This document shows positions 38,734 through 49,112 of a stretch of 64,000 nt of DNA, one piece after another. The notes beneath the pieces were generated by a model. The model was not told where the DNA came from. It made no database searches and saw only the letters and a list, made by a program, of their open reading frames with translations. Position 1 is the stretch's first letter. Each line of letters starts with the position of its first letter. Source of the stretch: an uncultured Pseudomonadales bacterium (GTDB lineage: Bacteria; Pseudomonadota; Gammaproteobacteria; Pseudomonadales; Pseudohongiellaceae); NCBI GenBank assembly GCA_905478195.1, contig CAJQHM010000019.1, positions 1-64,000 on the forward strand, read 5' to 3'. The position numbers and the translations under genes are program-made.

Positions 38734-40846
38734 GTCAAGCACAGGATCTAAGTTTGACGTTGCTCAGCTTTGGCAGCGAGTCCCAGAGCCCTTAAGAATT
38801 AAAGCGGCTCAGTTGAAGACCAGATTCCTGGCTGCGAAGAAATCTACGCAATATGCAATCGCCGGTTCGGCGGCAGTCTTGGTGTTGCTTGTATTTTCTA
38901 TGGGTGAAAATTCGGGTGATCTCACCAGTGGCAGCATCACCTTCCAGGCCAGACGTGGCAATCTGGATATAACCGTATTGGAAGGAGGTTCGCTGGAGGC
39001 ACTGCAGTCTCAGGAAATTCGATCTCGAGTGAAAGGGCGGGAAGGGGTAAAGATTCTCAACATAGTTGAGGAAGGCTATAGGGTTACTCCGGAAGATGTG
39101 ACTGCAGGCAAGATTTTGGTCGAGCTCGATAAGTCGCAACTGATCGATGAGCAACTCAATCAGGAGATCGCCGTAGAGACGGCGGAAGCTAGCTACATAG
39201 AGCGCAAAGCAGAATACGAAATTCAATTAAATCAGAACATGACGGACCTTAATGATGCGCGACAGGAAGTGCGTTTCGCGAAACTGGATTTTGAGAAATA
39301 TCTCGGTGGCAATATCGTCAATGAGATAGTCGAGCAACTAGAGATAGAAGAGAGATTGGCACTGGCAGAGCAAGCTGACCTGGAAGCAGCGCAACTAGCA
39401 GACGAGCCAGCTCTGGATGTGGCCGCCGTTACAGATTCGGCTGCCGGTTCTGCGGAACTACCCTTCGATCTCGATGCGATGCCGCCACAGATGCAGGAAA
39501 GAATACGCCAGGCGATCGCAGACAATGGTGGCACTCTTCCTGCTGAGATGTTGCAGCGCATGCAAAGCTTTGGTCAGGGCGGGCCTCCTCGCGGCAGCCG
39601 TGGCAGGCCCGATAGTGCGCTAACAGATACTGCAGTGGAGTCTGGCGCTCGAGAGCCAAGGGAGCCGGAAACCCTGTCCCTATCCCTGCAAGCCGCTGTA
39701 TCAAGCACGACTAGCACCCGAACGCTGGATGCCGAACCAAACCTGCTGATGGATGACAGCTACATGGCGATCCGGGATCGGCTCGATTTTACTCAGTATG
39801 CCGACATCAATAAATTGGAAGATGGTGAGGCCAAGCAACAGCTGCGCAGTCTGCAAGATGGCCTACAGGTAGCCCAAGAAGAACTGTTATTGGCTCAGGA
39901 TCGCATAGCAGGTCAGCGCAGATTGGAAGCGCGCGGGTTTATAACGCCGACGGAGCTGGAGGCCGAAGAGCTAAATCTAAACAAGGCTCGCAATAAAATG
40001 GAGCAAGAAGAAACGTCGTTGAAGCTCTATATTCAATATACGTTTCCTAAAGAGGCGGAAGAAAAATTATCGGATTATGAGAACGCGGTAATGAGTTACC
40101 AGCGCCAGGTTAAGGAGAACATCGCAGAGAAGGCGCAGGAGGCTGCGCGCTATAGCTCAGCCGAGCGCAAATATAACCTGGAGCGCGTAAAACTTGCAGA
40201 TGTGAACGAGCAGATCGAGCTGGCAACGATTCGTGCGCAGCGCCCTGGTCTCGTCGTCTATGGGGCCTCCAATCAGAATTCCATGCGCTATCGCAGTAAC
40301 TCTCAGGAAGCTATTCAGGAAGGCGCAACGGTTAGAGAGCGGCAGTCGATTCTGACTATTCCAGACATGCGCGAGATGGCGGTCAAGGTGAACATACACG
40401 AGTCGGCGGTGCAGCGTGTTGCCGTAGGGCAAACGGTTAAGGTATCAGTCGATGCATTTCCCGATGAAGAATTAACCGGCGTAGTTACCAAGGTTGCCGT
40501 GGTTGCCGACTCGGCTAATTCATTTATGAACCCGGATTTGAAAGTGTATCCAACCACGATCAAGATTGATGGCACACACGAATGGCTGCGACCAGGCATG
40601 AGCGCGGAGATTGAAATTCTGGTGCGCAGTCTCGAGGATGTAGTCTATATTCCAATACAGGCAGTTACCTATTTTGATGAAAAGCGCGTGGTCTATGTTT
40701 CCAATCGTGGCAGGCCAGAGCGTCGCGAGATCGAAGTAGGCACCTTCTCCGATTCTTTTATCGAAGTGACAAGTGGCCTGGCAGAGGGTGAGGAAGTCTT
40801 GTTGCTTCCACCTCAGCAGAGTCTAAACGACTCGTCGGGCGGCTAA
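38720..40846 (+). CDS. HlyD/MacA family periplasmic adaptor, enlarged
   Basis: ATG at 38720 overlapping the TolC stop; lipoyl/beta-barrel motifs IRAQRPGLVVYG, ESAVQRVAVGQTVKVSVDAFPDEELTGVVTKV. Confidence 0.87.
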   Translation: MSQDKSSTGSKFDVAQLWQRVPEPLRIKAAQLKTRFLAAKKSTQYAIAGSAAVLVLLVFSMGENSGDLTSGSITFQARRGNLDITVLEGGSLEALQSQEIRSRVKGREGVKILNIVEEGYRVTPEDVTAGKILVELDKSQLIDEQLNQEIAVETAEASYIERKAEYEIQLNQNMTDLNDARQEVRFAKLDFEKYLGGNIVNEIVEQLEIEERLALAEQADLEAAQLADEPALDVAAVTDSAAGSAELPFDLDAMPPQMQERIRQAIADNGGTLPAEMLQRMQSFGQGGPPRGSRGRPDSALTDTAVESGAREPREPETLSLSLQAAVSSTTSTRTLDAEPNLLMDDSYMAIRDRLDFTQYADINKLEDGEAKQQLRSLQDGLQVAQEELLLAQDRIAGQRRLEARGFITPTELEAEELNLNKARNKMEQEETSLKLYIQYTFPKEAEEKLSDYENAVMSYQRQVKENIAEKAQEAARYSSAERKYNLERVKLADVNEQIELATIRAQRPGLVVYGASNQNSMRYRSNSQEAIQEGATVRERQSILTIPDMREMAVKVNIHESAVQRVAVGQTVKVSVDAFPDEELTGVVTKVAVVADSANSFMNPDLKVYPTTIKIDGTHEWLRPGMSAEIEILVRSLEDVVYIPIQAVTYFDEKRVVYVSNRGRPERREIEVGTFSDSFIEVTSGLAEGEEVLLLPPQQSLNDSSGG

Positions 40847-40899
40847 GCCTTGCCGCGCCATGTTTTACTCAGATAAACCCAGCTGCAGAGAGCTCAGCA

Positions 40900-41646
40900 A
40901 TGCTTGAGACCAATTTATCCAGGAGCACAAATAGCGACTCAGCTTTGATTGCGGGGCGGGAAGTCGTCGCTAGTCTGGATTATATTCGCAAGACGTATTT
41001 TATGGGTGCCCTAGCCGTTGAGGTATTGCATGGTATTAGCCTCGATTTTTACCAGGGCGATTACATTAGCATTATGGGTCCTTCGGGCTGCGGCAAGTCG
41101 ACGCTGATGAATATCTTGGGTTGTCTGGATCAGCCTACTGAGGGCAAATATTTTCTTGGCGATGAAGACACATCCAAGATGGAAGACGATGAGCTATCGA
41201 CTATTCGTGGAGCCAGGCTCGGATTTATTTTTCAGTCTTACAATCTCATCCAGCAACTCAATGTTCTCGAGAATATCGAGATGCCACTTTTTTATCAGGG
41301 CTATTCTGAGGCCGATAGTCATGAGATCGCGATGGGGCTTGCTGCCCGTGTTGGTCTGCAGGATCGTGTCGATCACAAACCGTTCGAACTGTCCGGGGGG
41401 CAACAGCAGCGAGTGGCAATCGCCCGCGCTCTGGCGGTTGATCCGCTTATTATCCTGGCCGATGAGCCCACGGGCAATCTCGATTCGAAATCGGGTGCGG
41501 AAATTTTGAATCTCTTCGATGAGCTGCATGATCAGGGTAAGACTCTGATCATGGTTACCCACTCCGATGAATTAGCAGAAAGGTCGCAGCGTTGGGTGCG
41601 ACTGCGTGATGGATTGGTGGAAAGCGATGACAGACTTAACGCTTAA
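40900..41646 (+). CDS. ABC transporter ATP-binding protein (MacB/LolD type)
   Basis: [51 protein letters not shown]. Confidence 0.95.
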   Translation: MLETNLSRSTNSDSALIAGREVVASLDYIRKTYFMGALAVEVLHGISLDFYQGDYISIMGPSGCGKSTLMNILGCLDQPTEGKYFLGDEDTSKMEDDELSTIRGARLGFIFQSYNLIQQLNVLENIEMPLFYQGYSEADSHEIAMGLAARVGLQDRVDHKPFELSGGQQQRVAIARALAVDPLIILADEPTGNLDSKSGAEILNLFDELHDQGKTLIMVTHSDELAERSQRWVRLRDGLVESDDRLNA

Positions 41647-42988
41647 TCCCTCAGGTTCTGGGTCACATGCAGGCAAACGCCCTGTCCTTAATAGCGGTTT
41701 CAATTTTCTTCGCTTTAAAAAAATCACTGAAGTCGGTATTAAGAGTATCTATTCTCACGGGCTGCGCTCGCTTCTCACCGTGCTCGGTATCGTCATTGGG
41801 GTCGCAGCTGTGATCGCCATGCTGGCTGTGAGTGAGGGTGCGAGCTTTGAGGCTCAGCAACAGTTTCGTGATCTCGGTGCCAGTAATATTCTGCTAAAGA
41901 GTGTGAAGCCCGCCGAGGTAGAAGAGAGTAGCCGCAGTGGTTTTGGTCCGCCCCAGGCAATTGTCTATGGACTTACTATCGCCGACATCACGGCTATTCG
42001 TAATTCGATACCAGGAATCAGTAATGTAATTTCTTCTCGTATCGTTAAGAAGAATGTGTGGAATGGCGGCCTCAACATGAATACCGATGTGGTTGGGACT
42101 TCCGTTGACTATCCTGTGTCGCGCAACTACAACCTAAGAGCCGGGCGATTCTTCAGTGAATCGGAGGTGCGCGATCATGCCAATGTTGTCGTGCTTAGCG
42201 AAGAGGTGGCGCAGGGCTTATTTCCCATAGACAATCCGCTTGGCAAATCAATACGCATCGATAGCGATTATTACAATGTCGTTGGAATAATGGAGTCGGA
42301 AGGATTTTCGAACCTGGGTCAGAATCAGGCGGGTAGTTCCAATTCGGCGCCGAGTCGTATCTTCATTCCGTTTACGTCCTCGAAGAGTCGTTTCGGTGAA
42401 ACGACGACGCGGCAGACTGCCGGTGGCGTCGAATCTGAAACCGTAGAACTGCATGAGGCAATAATTCAGATTGATAACCAGGACGGAGTTATCGAGGTTG
42501 GTGAGATCATCGATAGCATTCTCGAGCGTAGGCATAAGGATATCGACTATGCCATCGAAGTGCCTCTTGCCTTGCTGCGGCAGGCAGAGGAAAGCGCACT
42601 TCGAGATCAAATCGTTGCCGGCGCCATAGCCGGCATCTCGCTCTTAGTTGGTGGGATAGGCATCATGAATATCATGCTAGCCAGTGTAACGGAGCGAACC
42701 CGAGAGATTGGCATACGCCGCGCACTGGGTGCGAAGCGCCGAGACATCATTATGCAGTTTCTAATCGAGGCGGTGATACTGTCGGGAGTCGGTGGCCTTA
42801 TCGGAGTTGTTCTGGGCGTCGCTATTCCTTTCATTATTTCTGCGTTCTGGGGAATGACAACCATAGTTACCCCGCTCGCTCCTCTATTGGCGTTCTCCAT
42901 ATCGGCCTTGATCGGTGTGATCTTCGGTATCTATCCGTCTATACGTGCGGCCGACATGGATCCGGTAGAGGCGCTGCGCCACGAGTAG
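41627..42988 (+). CDS. ABC transporter permease (MacB type: MacB_PCD + FtsX)
   Basis: LRSLLTVLGIVIGVAAVIAMLAVSEGA; GIMNIMLASVTERTREIGIRRALGAKRRDI. The ORF track starts at 41606; 41627 is an alternative ATG. Confidence 0.93.
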   Translation: MTDLTLNPSGSGSHAGKRPVLNSGFNFLRFKKITEVGIKSIYSHGLRSLLTVLGIVIGVAAVIAMLAVSEGASFEAQQQFRDLGASNILLKSVKPAEVEESSRSGFGPPQAIVYGLTIADITAIRNSIPGISNVISSRIVKKNVWNGGLNMNTDVVGTSVDYPVSRNYNLRAGRFFSESEVRDHANVVVLSEEVAQGLFPIDNPLGKSIRIDSDYYNVVGIMESEGFSNLGQNQAGSSNSAPSRIFIPFTSSKSRFGETTTRQTAGGVESETVELHEAIIQIDNQDGVIEVGEIIDSILERRHKDIDYAIEVPLALLRQAEESALRDQIVAGAIAGISLLVGGIGIMNIMLASVTERTREIGIRRALGAKRRDIIMQFLIEAVILSGVGGLIGVVLGVAIPFIISAFWGMTTIVTPLAPLLAFSISALIGVIFGIYPSIRAADMDPVEALRHE

Positions 42989-43087
42989 CCTTTTTCTCTG
43001 TAAGAAACCGCTGCCAGGCTACCCTCTCTCAAATTTATGCGATGTCTCTCGTCTGGCTCATGATCTAATTACGCGAGCATTTCAATT

Positions 43088-44839
43088 GTGCCGAAATCCG
43101 ACTCCGATTATGATCTGGGTCGTAATTTCATTGAGGGGAAGCCCACCGTGTTAGAGATCTGTCTGAAGACCCTGCGCCATCGACTGCCATTTGCATTTCC
43201 CTATTGCTTTGCGTTCTTCGCTGTTTTTGCAATCGCCGCGGAAGGGGATTCCCCAGCCTGGCAGCGCGTCGATGAAAGTGCTGAGCTTCGGGAGTTGGCA
43301 GAGCATGAGAACCAGAGCATGCATTTTAAGCTGCTCAACTCTAAAGTGTTGGATAAAAACTCTCTATGGGCGCCGTTTCTCGACGAGCTCGCCTCTTTCT
43401 CGGCAGACAGATATCAGGCACTGAAGCCGCTGATTCTGGAGCAGGATATCGCGTCGATTCAAGCTAGCGTTGCCAGTGGGGCAATGTCCTATGCCGAGTT
43501 GAGCACGTTCTACATCTATAGAATTCGTGAAATAGAAACGGACAATACACGCTTCATCAACGCTGTCATTTCCCTCAACCCAGATGCCATTGATCAGGCT
43601 CGCCGTCTCGATCGGCAGCGAGAGCAGGGCAGGGAAGTAGCCGTGGATTCGATGTTTGGTATACCGGTCTTGTTAAAAGACAATATCGGCTTCGAGGGAC
43701 TACCGACTACCGCAGGGTCCCTGGCGCTTGCGGAAAATCATGCTGGGAATGCGTTCATCACCGATCGTCTGATGGCGAATGGCGCCATCATTCTCGGTAA
43801 GGCTAATCTCAGCGAGTGGGCGTATTTCTTCTGCACAGGCTGTCCTTCCGGTTACAGCGCGATGGGTGGGCAGACACTAAACCCCTATGGAAGAAAATTG
43901 TTTGGTACTGGCGGTTCGAGTTCGGGCAGCGGGGCAGCAATGGCGGCCAATCTGGCGACGGTAGCAGTGGGTTCGGAGACTTCAGGCTCGATACTCTCTC
44001 CCGCCAGCGCGAACTCCTCGGTAGGCCTGAAGCCCACAACCGGCAGCCTTAGTCGCACCGGCGTCGTACCGATCTCGGCAACGCTGGACACGACAGGGCC
44101 GATTACCCGCAGTGTCGCGGATGCCGTTGCCTTGTTTAATGCCATGGCAGGCTATGATGCCGATGATGCGGCGATGCCGTTAATCAGCGATGACAGCAGT
44201 CTTGTTTACAGAGATATAAGTCCGCAGGGAAAGCGTCTGGGTATCATCGAAAGCTTTGAGGACGAGCCGTTCTATCAGAGCGCGATAGCCTTGTTAACAG
44301 GCGATGGAGCTAATGCAGTATCTGTTAGTCTCGCGTCCGAGCGCAATCCGCGTTTTTCTGAGTTGCTCGGTGGCGAGATGGTGCGCGACCTCGCCTACTA
44401 TTTAGAGAATTTTGCAGCCGTTGGTGTGGCTATATCCAATATCGAGGAGCTGCAGGCGTTTAATGCCGAGAATCCAGATTTGCGCGCTCCCTATGGACAG
44501 GGCCTGATCGACATGATGGTGGAGTTGGAGTTGGAGCTTGGCGCCGCCGAATTGGAGGCCCTGCGAGTTGAGTTGCAGTCCTCGGCCCAAAAACAGCTGC
44601 AGCAAATCTTCGCAGACGGTGGGCTGGATGTTTTGCTTTCTATCAATAATCGCAACGCAGGCCTGGCTGCTCTTGCCAATTATCCTGCGCTGACTATTCC
44701 TATGGGCTATGAAGAAGGTGGTCGTCCCGTAGGTCTGACACTGATAGCGCCTCCCTTTCAGGAGCAGGAACTGGTCGATATTGGTGCTGTGTTCGAGCGG
44801 CTAAGCCAGGCTCGTGTATTGCCAGAAAACTATCGCTAG
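43088..44839 (+). CDS. Amidase signature family protein, probably secreted
   Basis: FGIPVLLKDNI, GTGGSSSGSGAAMAANLATVAVGSETSGSI, GLKPTTGSLSRTG; GTG start, alternative GTG at 43148. Confidence 0.9.
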   Translation: MPKSDSDYDLGRNFIEGKPTVLEICLKTLRHRLPFAFPYCFAFFAVFAIAAEGDSPAWQRVDESAELRELAEHENQSMHFKLLNSKVLDKNSLWAPFLDELASFSADRYQALKPLILEQDIASIQASVASGAMSYAELSTFYIYRIREIETDNTRFINAVISLNPDAIDQARRLDRQREQGREVAVDSMFGIPVLLKDNIGFEGLPTTAGSLALAENHAGNAFITDRLMANGAIILGKANLSEWAYFFCTGCPSGYSAMGGQTLNPYGRKLFGTGGSSSGSGAAMAANLATVAVGSETSGSILSPASANSSVGLKPTTGSLSRTGVVPISATLDTTGPITRSVADAVALFNAMAGYDADDAAMPLISDDSSLVYRDISPQGKRLGIIESFEDEPFYQSAIALLTGDGANAVSVSLASERNPRFSELLGGEMVRDLAYYLENFAAVGVAISNIEELQAFNAENPDLRAPYGQGLIDMMVELELELGAAELEALRVELQSSAQKQLQQIFADGGLDVLLSINNRNAGLAALANYPALTIPMGYEEGGRPVGLTLIAPPFQEQELVDIGAVFERLSQARVLPENYR

Positions 44840-44978
44840 CCGGATAGTTTTACTAGCACCTAATAAGCGACCCCAATAACGACTATAATGTACGGATATC
44901 AAATTCACACGAAAGCCGTCAGGTTAGGTGAACTTGTTATTCAGGACATTGAGTGTTTACTTGCTAAGGTGGTGAAGT

Positions 44979-45251
44979 ATGGATTGAAGAGTATTTGGGC
45001 TGATTTCCGCGTCAGTATTCGTGGCGGAGCTCGGAGACAAGACACAGCTTGCGACAATGCTTTTTGCCGCTGATAAGGAATCTAGCAAGCTTACCGTATT
45101 TCTTGCTGCCTCGGCAGCTTTGATCGTAGCATCCGGATTGGGCGTTCTGGTGGGGAGTTTTGTGTCTGAGTATATCAATGATAGATACCTGCATTATGTT
45201 GCTGGAATCGGTTTCATTGCTATAGGAACGTTTACTCTGTACAGCGCATGA
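44979..45251 (+). pseudogene. UPF0016/Gdt1 (TMEM165)-like single-domain membrane protein with in-frame TGA at codon 3
   Basis: AAGGTGG then ATG GAT TGA AGA GTA TTT GGG CTG..., reading MD*RVFGLISASVFVAELGDKTQLATMLFAA; ELGDKTQLATM is the family motif. Confidence 0.65.
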
Positions 45252-45458
45252 GTTTGTTGCAACTGGCGGTTGGAGCTTCATTTTCTCACTAGCCTGTTCT
45301 CACTAGCCTTCGAGAATGATTAGTATGTGATAGTAGATAGAATCTACTTTGCAGTGCGGTGTGCTTTGAAAGGGCGTGGTGAGAAAATACTACTCACGGC
45401 TGTACCGTTCTTCTTTAGTTCCAGTAGAGTGCTAAGCTGTCTAGGGGTAAGTGAATAA

Positions 45459-46202
45459 CTACCAGTAGTTCTCGACGGTAATTTGACCGGGGGTGCGTCG
45501 ACGATTCTTCTTGAAACCACGCTCCTTTAAAATCTCCACGGCATCTTTCACCATGTCGGGGTTTCCGCAGAGCATGATCTGGGAATCTTCAATCGATAGC
45601 TTGGTAGAGCAGGCGTTCTCCAAGTTTCCATCGGCGATGGCGGCTGGAATTCTTCCATGGTAGGTGCCAGGTACATCTTCTCGCGTCACGAAGGCCTTAA
45701 ACTGAAACTTATCCCCTCGGCACTGTTGAATTTCTCCGATAAGTTCGTGGTACCTGAGATCGGCCGCGGTTCTTACACCATGCACCAATATGACCTTTTC
45801 GAATCGCCGCCAGGGTTCCTCCGTCTTGAGAATCGAGAAGAAGGGCGCGATGCCTGTGCCGGTTCCGAAAAGCCATAGATCGCGGGAGTCGGGCACCTCT
45901 GCCAGGGTGAAGAAACCGTTTGCTTTTTTCTTCAGCCAGATATGGTCACCGGGCTTTAGTCCTAGCATGGCGTTGGAGAGCACGCCCCCTGTTGCCGTAT
46001 AGAAGAAGAACTCAAGCGGGCGCTGGGCCGGTGCGCTCAGAAACGAATAGGGCCGGGCAATGCGCTCGCCATCTATATCGAGCGCGAGGCTGGTGAACTG
46101 GCCTGCGGTAAAGTTGTCCACTTCGGCGTCAATCTTCAGTGAATAGAGGTTTTCAGTCCAATGAATGTTGTCGCTTACTGTTCCTTGAATCCATTCTGCC
46201 AT
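45459..46202 (-). CDS. fpr: Ferredoxin--NADP reductase
   Basis: RPYSFLSAP, LFGTGTGIAPFFSIL, MLCGNPDMVKD. Confidence 0.9.
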   Translation of the reverse strand: MAEWIQGTVSDNIHWTENLYSLKIDAEVDNFTAGQFTSLALDIDGERIARPYSFLSAPAQRPLEFFFYTATGGVLSNAMLGLKPGDHIWLKKKANGFFTLAEVPDSRDLWLFGTGTGIAPFFSILKTEEPWRRFEKVILVHGVRTAADLRYHELIGEIQQCRGDKFQFKAFVTREDVPGTYHGRIPAAIADGNLENACSTKLSIEDSQIMLCGNPDMVKDAVEILKERGFKKNRRRTPGQITVENYW

Positions 46203-46376
46203 TTTGGCTCTCTAGAGTATGGGGTTTGGGGCTGGAACTATGGTATGAATTTCTATAGTCTCCTAGCAAGCGGTATTTAGATAGGCTTTGGCTAATTACA
46301 GAGCTTCGTAATTGGCATGATGGCTCTCGGTAGACCTAAACAGAACAATAGAATATTACTAATTGGTGAATAGACG

Positions 46377-47624
46377 ATGGTCGCGACCTGGTTTGAGATA
46401 GCTCTCTGGAAACGTATTTTAGCGGCGCTGGTTTTGGGTGCGATCGTGGGGATGATTTGGGGCCCCGGCTCGGCTAGTATCGCCTGGATCGGTGACCTGT
46501 TCGTGCGCTTGATTCGAATGGTGGTCGTGCCTCTGGTATTTGTTACCCTAGTCTCCGGTGTGGTGTCGATGGGTGACCCGAGCAAGCTAGGCTCGCTGGG
46601 CGTTAAGACGCTCGCTATCTATATGGCCACCACCCTGGCCGCAATCAGCATCGGTCTGTTTCTGGCGGCTATTATGCAGCCCGGTGTCGGTGTCGACTTC
46701 TCGGCGGCTGTGCCAGGGGAGATTCAGGAAGCCATTCCACTGTCCGAGCGCCTGATGAGTATCGTGCCGTCTAACCCAATAGCCGCATTGGCCGAGGGTA
46801 ATATTCTGGCGATCATCTTCTTTGCCTTGTTATGTGGTGTGAGTCTGTTAACTATTGGCGAACGTGGTAAACCCGTTGCAGACCTTATGGATGCTAGTAG
46901 CGAGATGATGCTGCGTATAACCCACTGGGTGATGGAGGTGGCACCGTTTGGTGTATTCGCCCTGATTGCTTGGGTTTCCGGAACGCAGGGCGTGACGGCG
47001 TTGCTTGACGTAATTACCCTTGCTCTGGCGGTGTTGATCGGTTCTGTCGCGCATCTGGCCATAGTTCATGGCCTGATCATCATTAAGCTCACCTTGAAGC
47101 TATCGCCAGTCATGTTTTTCCGCGGCGCACGCGATGCCATGTTGGTGGCTTTCTCTACCTCTTCCAGTTCTGCAACGCTGCCGGTTTCCATGTCTGTGGC
47201 TGAGGAAAATCTGGGTATTAAACCGGTGATCGCCTCTACGGTGTTACCCCTTGGTGCCACTATTAATATGGATGGCACGGCGTTGTATGTGGGTATTGTC
47301 TCGGTGTTTGCGGCGCAGGCCTTCGGTATCGATCTCAGTCTGACTGACTATGCACTGATAGCAGGTTCGACGACATTGGTGTCTGTCGGTACTGCCGCCG
47401 TGCCCGGTGCTTCTCTATTCCTCATTGCGGCTGTTATGCAGACGATTGGCATGAGCCCCGAGCAGATTGCAGTGGTGATCGGCTTCATCCTGCCATTCGA
47501 CCGACCGCTGGACATGTTGCGTACGGCAGTGAATATTGGAGGAGACCTTTCTGTGTCAACCGCTGTCGCTAACTGGGAAGATGAATTTGACAAAGACATC
47601 TTTGATAGGCCACTCAAATACTAG
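46377..47624 (+). CDS. Dicarboxylate/amino acid:cation symporter (DAACS)
   Basis: FVRLIRMVVVPLVFVTLVSGV, AFSTSSSSATLPVSM, GATINMDGTALY. Confidence 0.95.
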   Translation: MVATWFEIALWKRILAALVLGAIVGMIWGPGSASIAWIGDLFVRLIRMVVVPLVFVTLVSGVVSMGDPSKLGSLGVKTLAIYMATTLAAISIGLFLAAIMQPGVGVDFSAAVPGEIQEAIPLSERLMSIVPSNPIAALAEGNILAIIFFALLCGVSLLTIGERGKPVADLMDASSEMMLRITHWVMEVAPFGVFALIAWVSGTQGVTALLDVITLALAVLIGSVAHLAIVHGLIIIKLTLKLSPVMFFRGARDAMLVAFSTSSSSATLPVSMSVAEENLGIKPVIASTVLPLGATINMDGTALYVGIVSVFAAQAFGIDLSLTDYALIAGSTTLVSVGTAAVPGASLFLIAAVMQTIGMSPEQIAVVIGFILPFDRPLDMLRTAVNIGGDLSVSTAVANWEDEFDKDIFDRPLKY

Positions 47625-47664
47625 GCCGAAAACTCGAGTCTTGGGGGTTGGTAACCAGGTGTGA

Positions 47665-49098
47665 TTAGAACGAATAGGTAAGCGTCGCTGCTAGTCTGAC
47701 ATCTTCGTCAAAGAAAATTAGCGGGGATGTTTCGTTGGAAGTAATACTGATGACCTGTCCACTGACTGTCCAGTTATCGTTTACGGTGTAGTCAATTCCC
47801 AGCAGAGCTAACAGCGAGTTTGCGTCAAGGTCACCCTGCAGAGTAGAAGAGATAACCAGGTCGCTGTTCATCAGCGTATTGCTGTAGCGAACCAGCCAGC
47901 TTCCGAATACCCCATCGTTTATCAATGCCTGCCCCGGCAGCAGGCCCTCGTCTTCATCCAATAGTTTCTGCGCCTGAATGCCCAGACTCACGCTCTGCTC
48001 GTTGCTGATGGCATATTCGAAGCCGAAGGAGGTGCCTATCTGGTCTTTCTTCAGGTTTACGGGGTTGGCCAGGCTGGCGGTTCCGGGGAAGCTAAAGCTA
48101 TCAGCTTGCACGTCATGGCTGTAGGCCAGATCGAAGTTCAATAATAGCTTTCCGACGGCGCGATTGGCGCTAAATCCCAACAGGAAAAAATCATTTACCT
48201 GGGCTATGGCATCGCCGATGCCACTCACTGGGTCTTCGAAACGCATCTGGTTCTCATACAGATAGGCAGCCATGAAGGAAATATCACTGCCCTCGAAAGA
48301 TTTGCGCCATTTGGTGCCAGCTTCAAACTGCAGGCCGCTGTCGCGGTCGTAGTCTGTGAGATTGAATGCAGGTTCGAAGAAGAAGGGGCTGCCGCGCACA
48401 GCAGGAGGATTGAACTCCGGATAGATATTGAGAAAGCTGGAGAAATTGGAGTCCTTACCGAAATAGTCCCAAACCAATAGCCACTGATTTAAGCGAGCAT
48501 CCTCAATATCGATGATGTTGAAGTCGCGAAACTCGTTTGTATTGATAATATCCAACACCGAGTTACCGGTGGTTTCACCCCAGACTACTGTCTGCCGACC
48601 AAATTTCAGACTGTGTTGATCGAAACTGCGTTGCAGGAAGAATTCATTGACGCGATATTCGATATCAATCTTGTCGCCTTCGGCCTCGTATTCGTAGTCG
48701 TCCCTCCAGTAGCTTCTGATTTTTCCGCTAGCCTGCAAGAGCCATCCGGGGGCGAAGGCATTCTGGTAACGGATATTGGCACCGAGGCGATTGGTCTCCA
48801 GCTCTGCTTCGCGGGGAAATGAAAAGAGTGAGGGAATGGTAACGCTGTGATTATTTACCTGACCTGAAAACTGCTGCGTGATCTTGATGGTGAAATCGTC
48901 GAGCCAGGAAGCCTTTGATGCCGAGTTGTCCTCGTCAAATGCGGCGCCAAATAGGTCATCATCGAACCCGAAATCGGCGTCGGCATCGAACTGCACATCG
49001 TCACCGAGTACCAGTACATCGTCTTGAGCCAACGCTTGATTCGATGCTGCGAGCAGGGTGCTCGCAGCAAAGACAGCGACTATTCTAATTGGTCTCAT
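47665..49098 (-). CDS. Outer membrane beta-barrel protein
   Basis: Signal peptide, alternating aromatic strands, C-terminal aromatic ending LAATLTYSF. Confidence 0.7.
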   Translation of the reverse strand: MRPIRIVAVFAASTLLAASNQALAQDDVLVLGDDVQFDADADFGFDDDLFGAAFDEDNSASKASWLDDFTIKITQQFSGQVNNHSVTIPSLFSFPREAELETNRLGANIRYQNAFAPGWLLQASGKIRSYWRDDYEYEAEGDKIDIEYRVNEFFLQRSFDQHSLKFGRQTVVWGETTGNSVLDIINTNEFRDFNIIDIEDARLNQWLLVWDYFGKDSNFSSFLNIYPEFNPPAVRGSPFFFEPAFNLTDYDRDSGLQFEAGTKWRKSFEGSDISFMAAYLYENQMRFEDPVSGIGDAIAQVNDFFLLGFSANRAVGKLLLNFDLAYSHDVQADSFSFPGTASLANPVNLKKDQIGTSFGFEYAISNEQSVSLGIQAQKLLDEDEGLLPGQALINDGVFGSWLVRYSNTLMNSDLVISSTLQGDLDANSLLALLGIDYTVNDNWTVSGQVISITSNETSPLIFFDEDVRLAATLTYSF

Positions 49099-49112
49099 AC
49101 GTACGGTATCGA

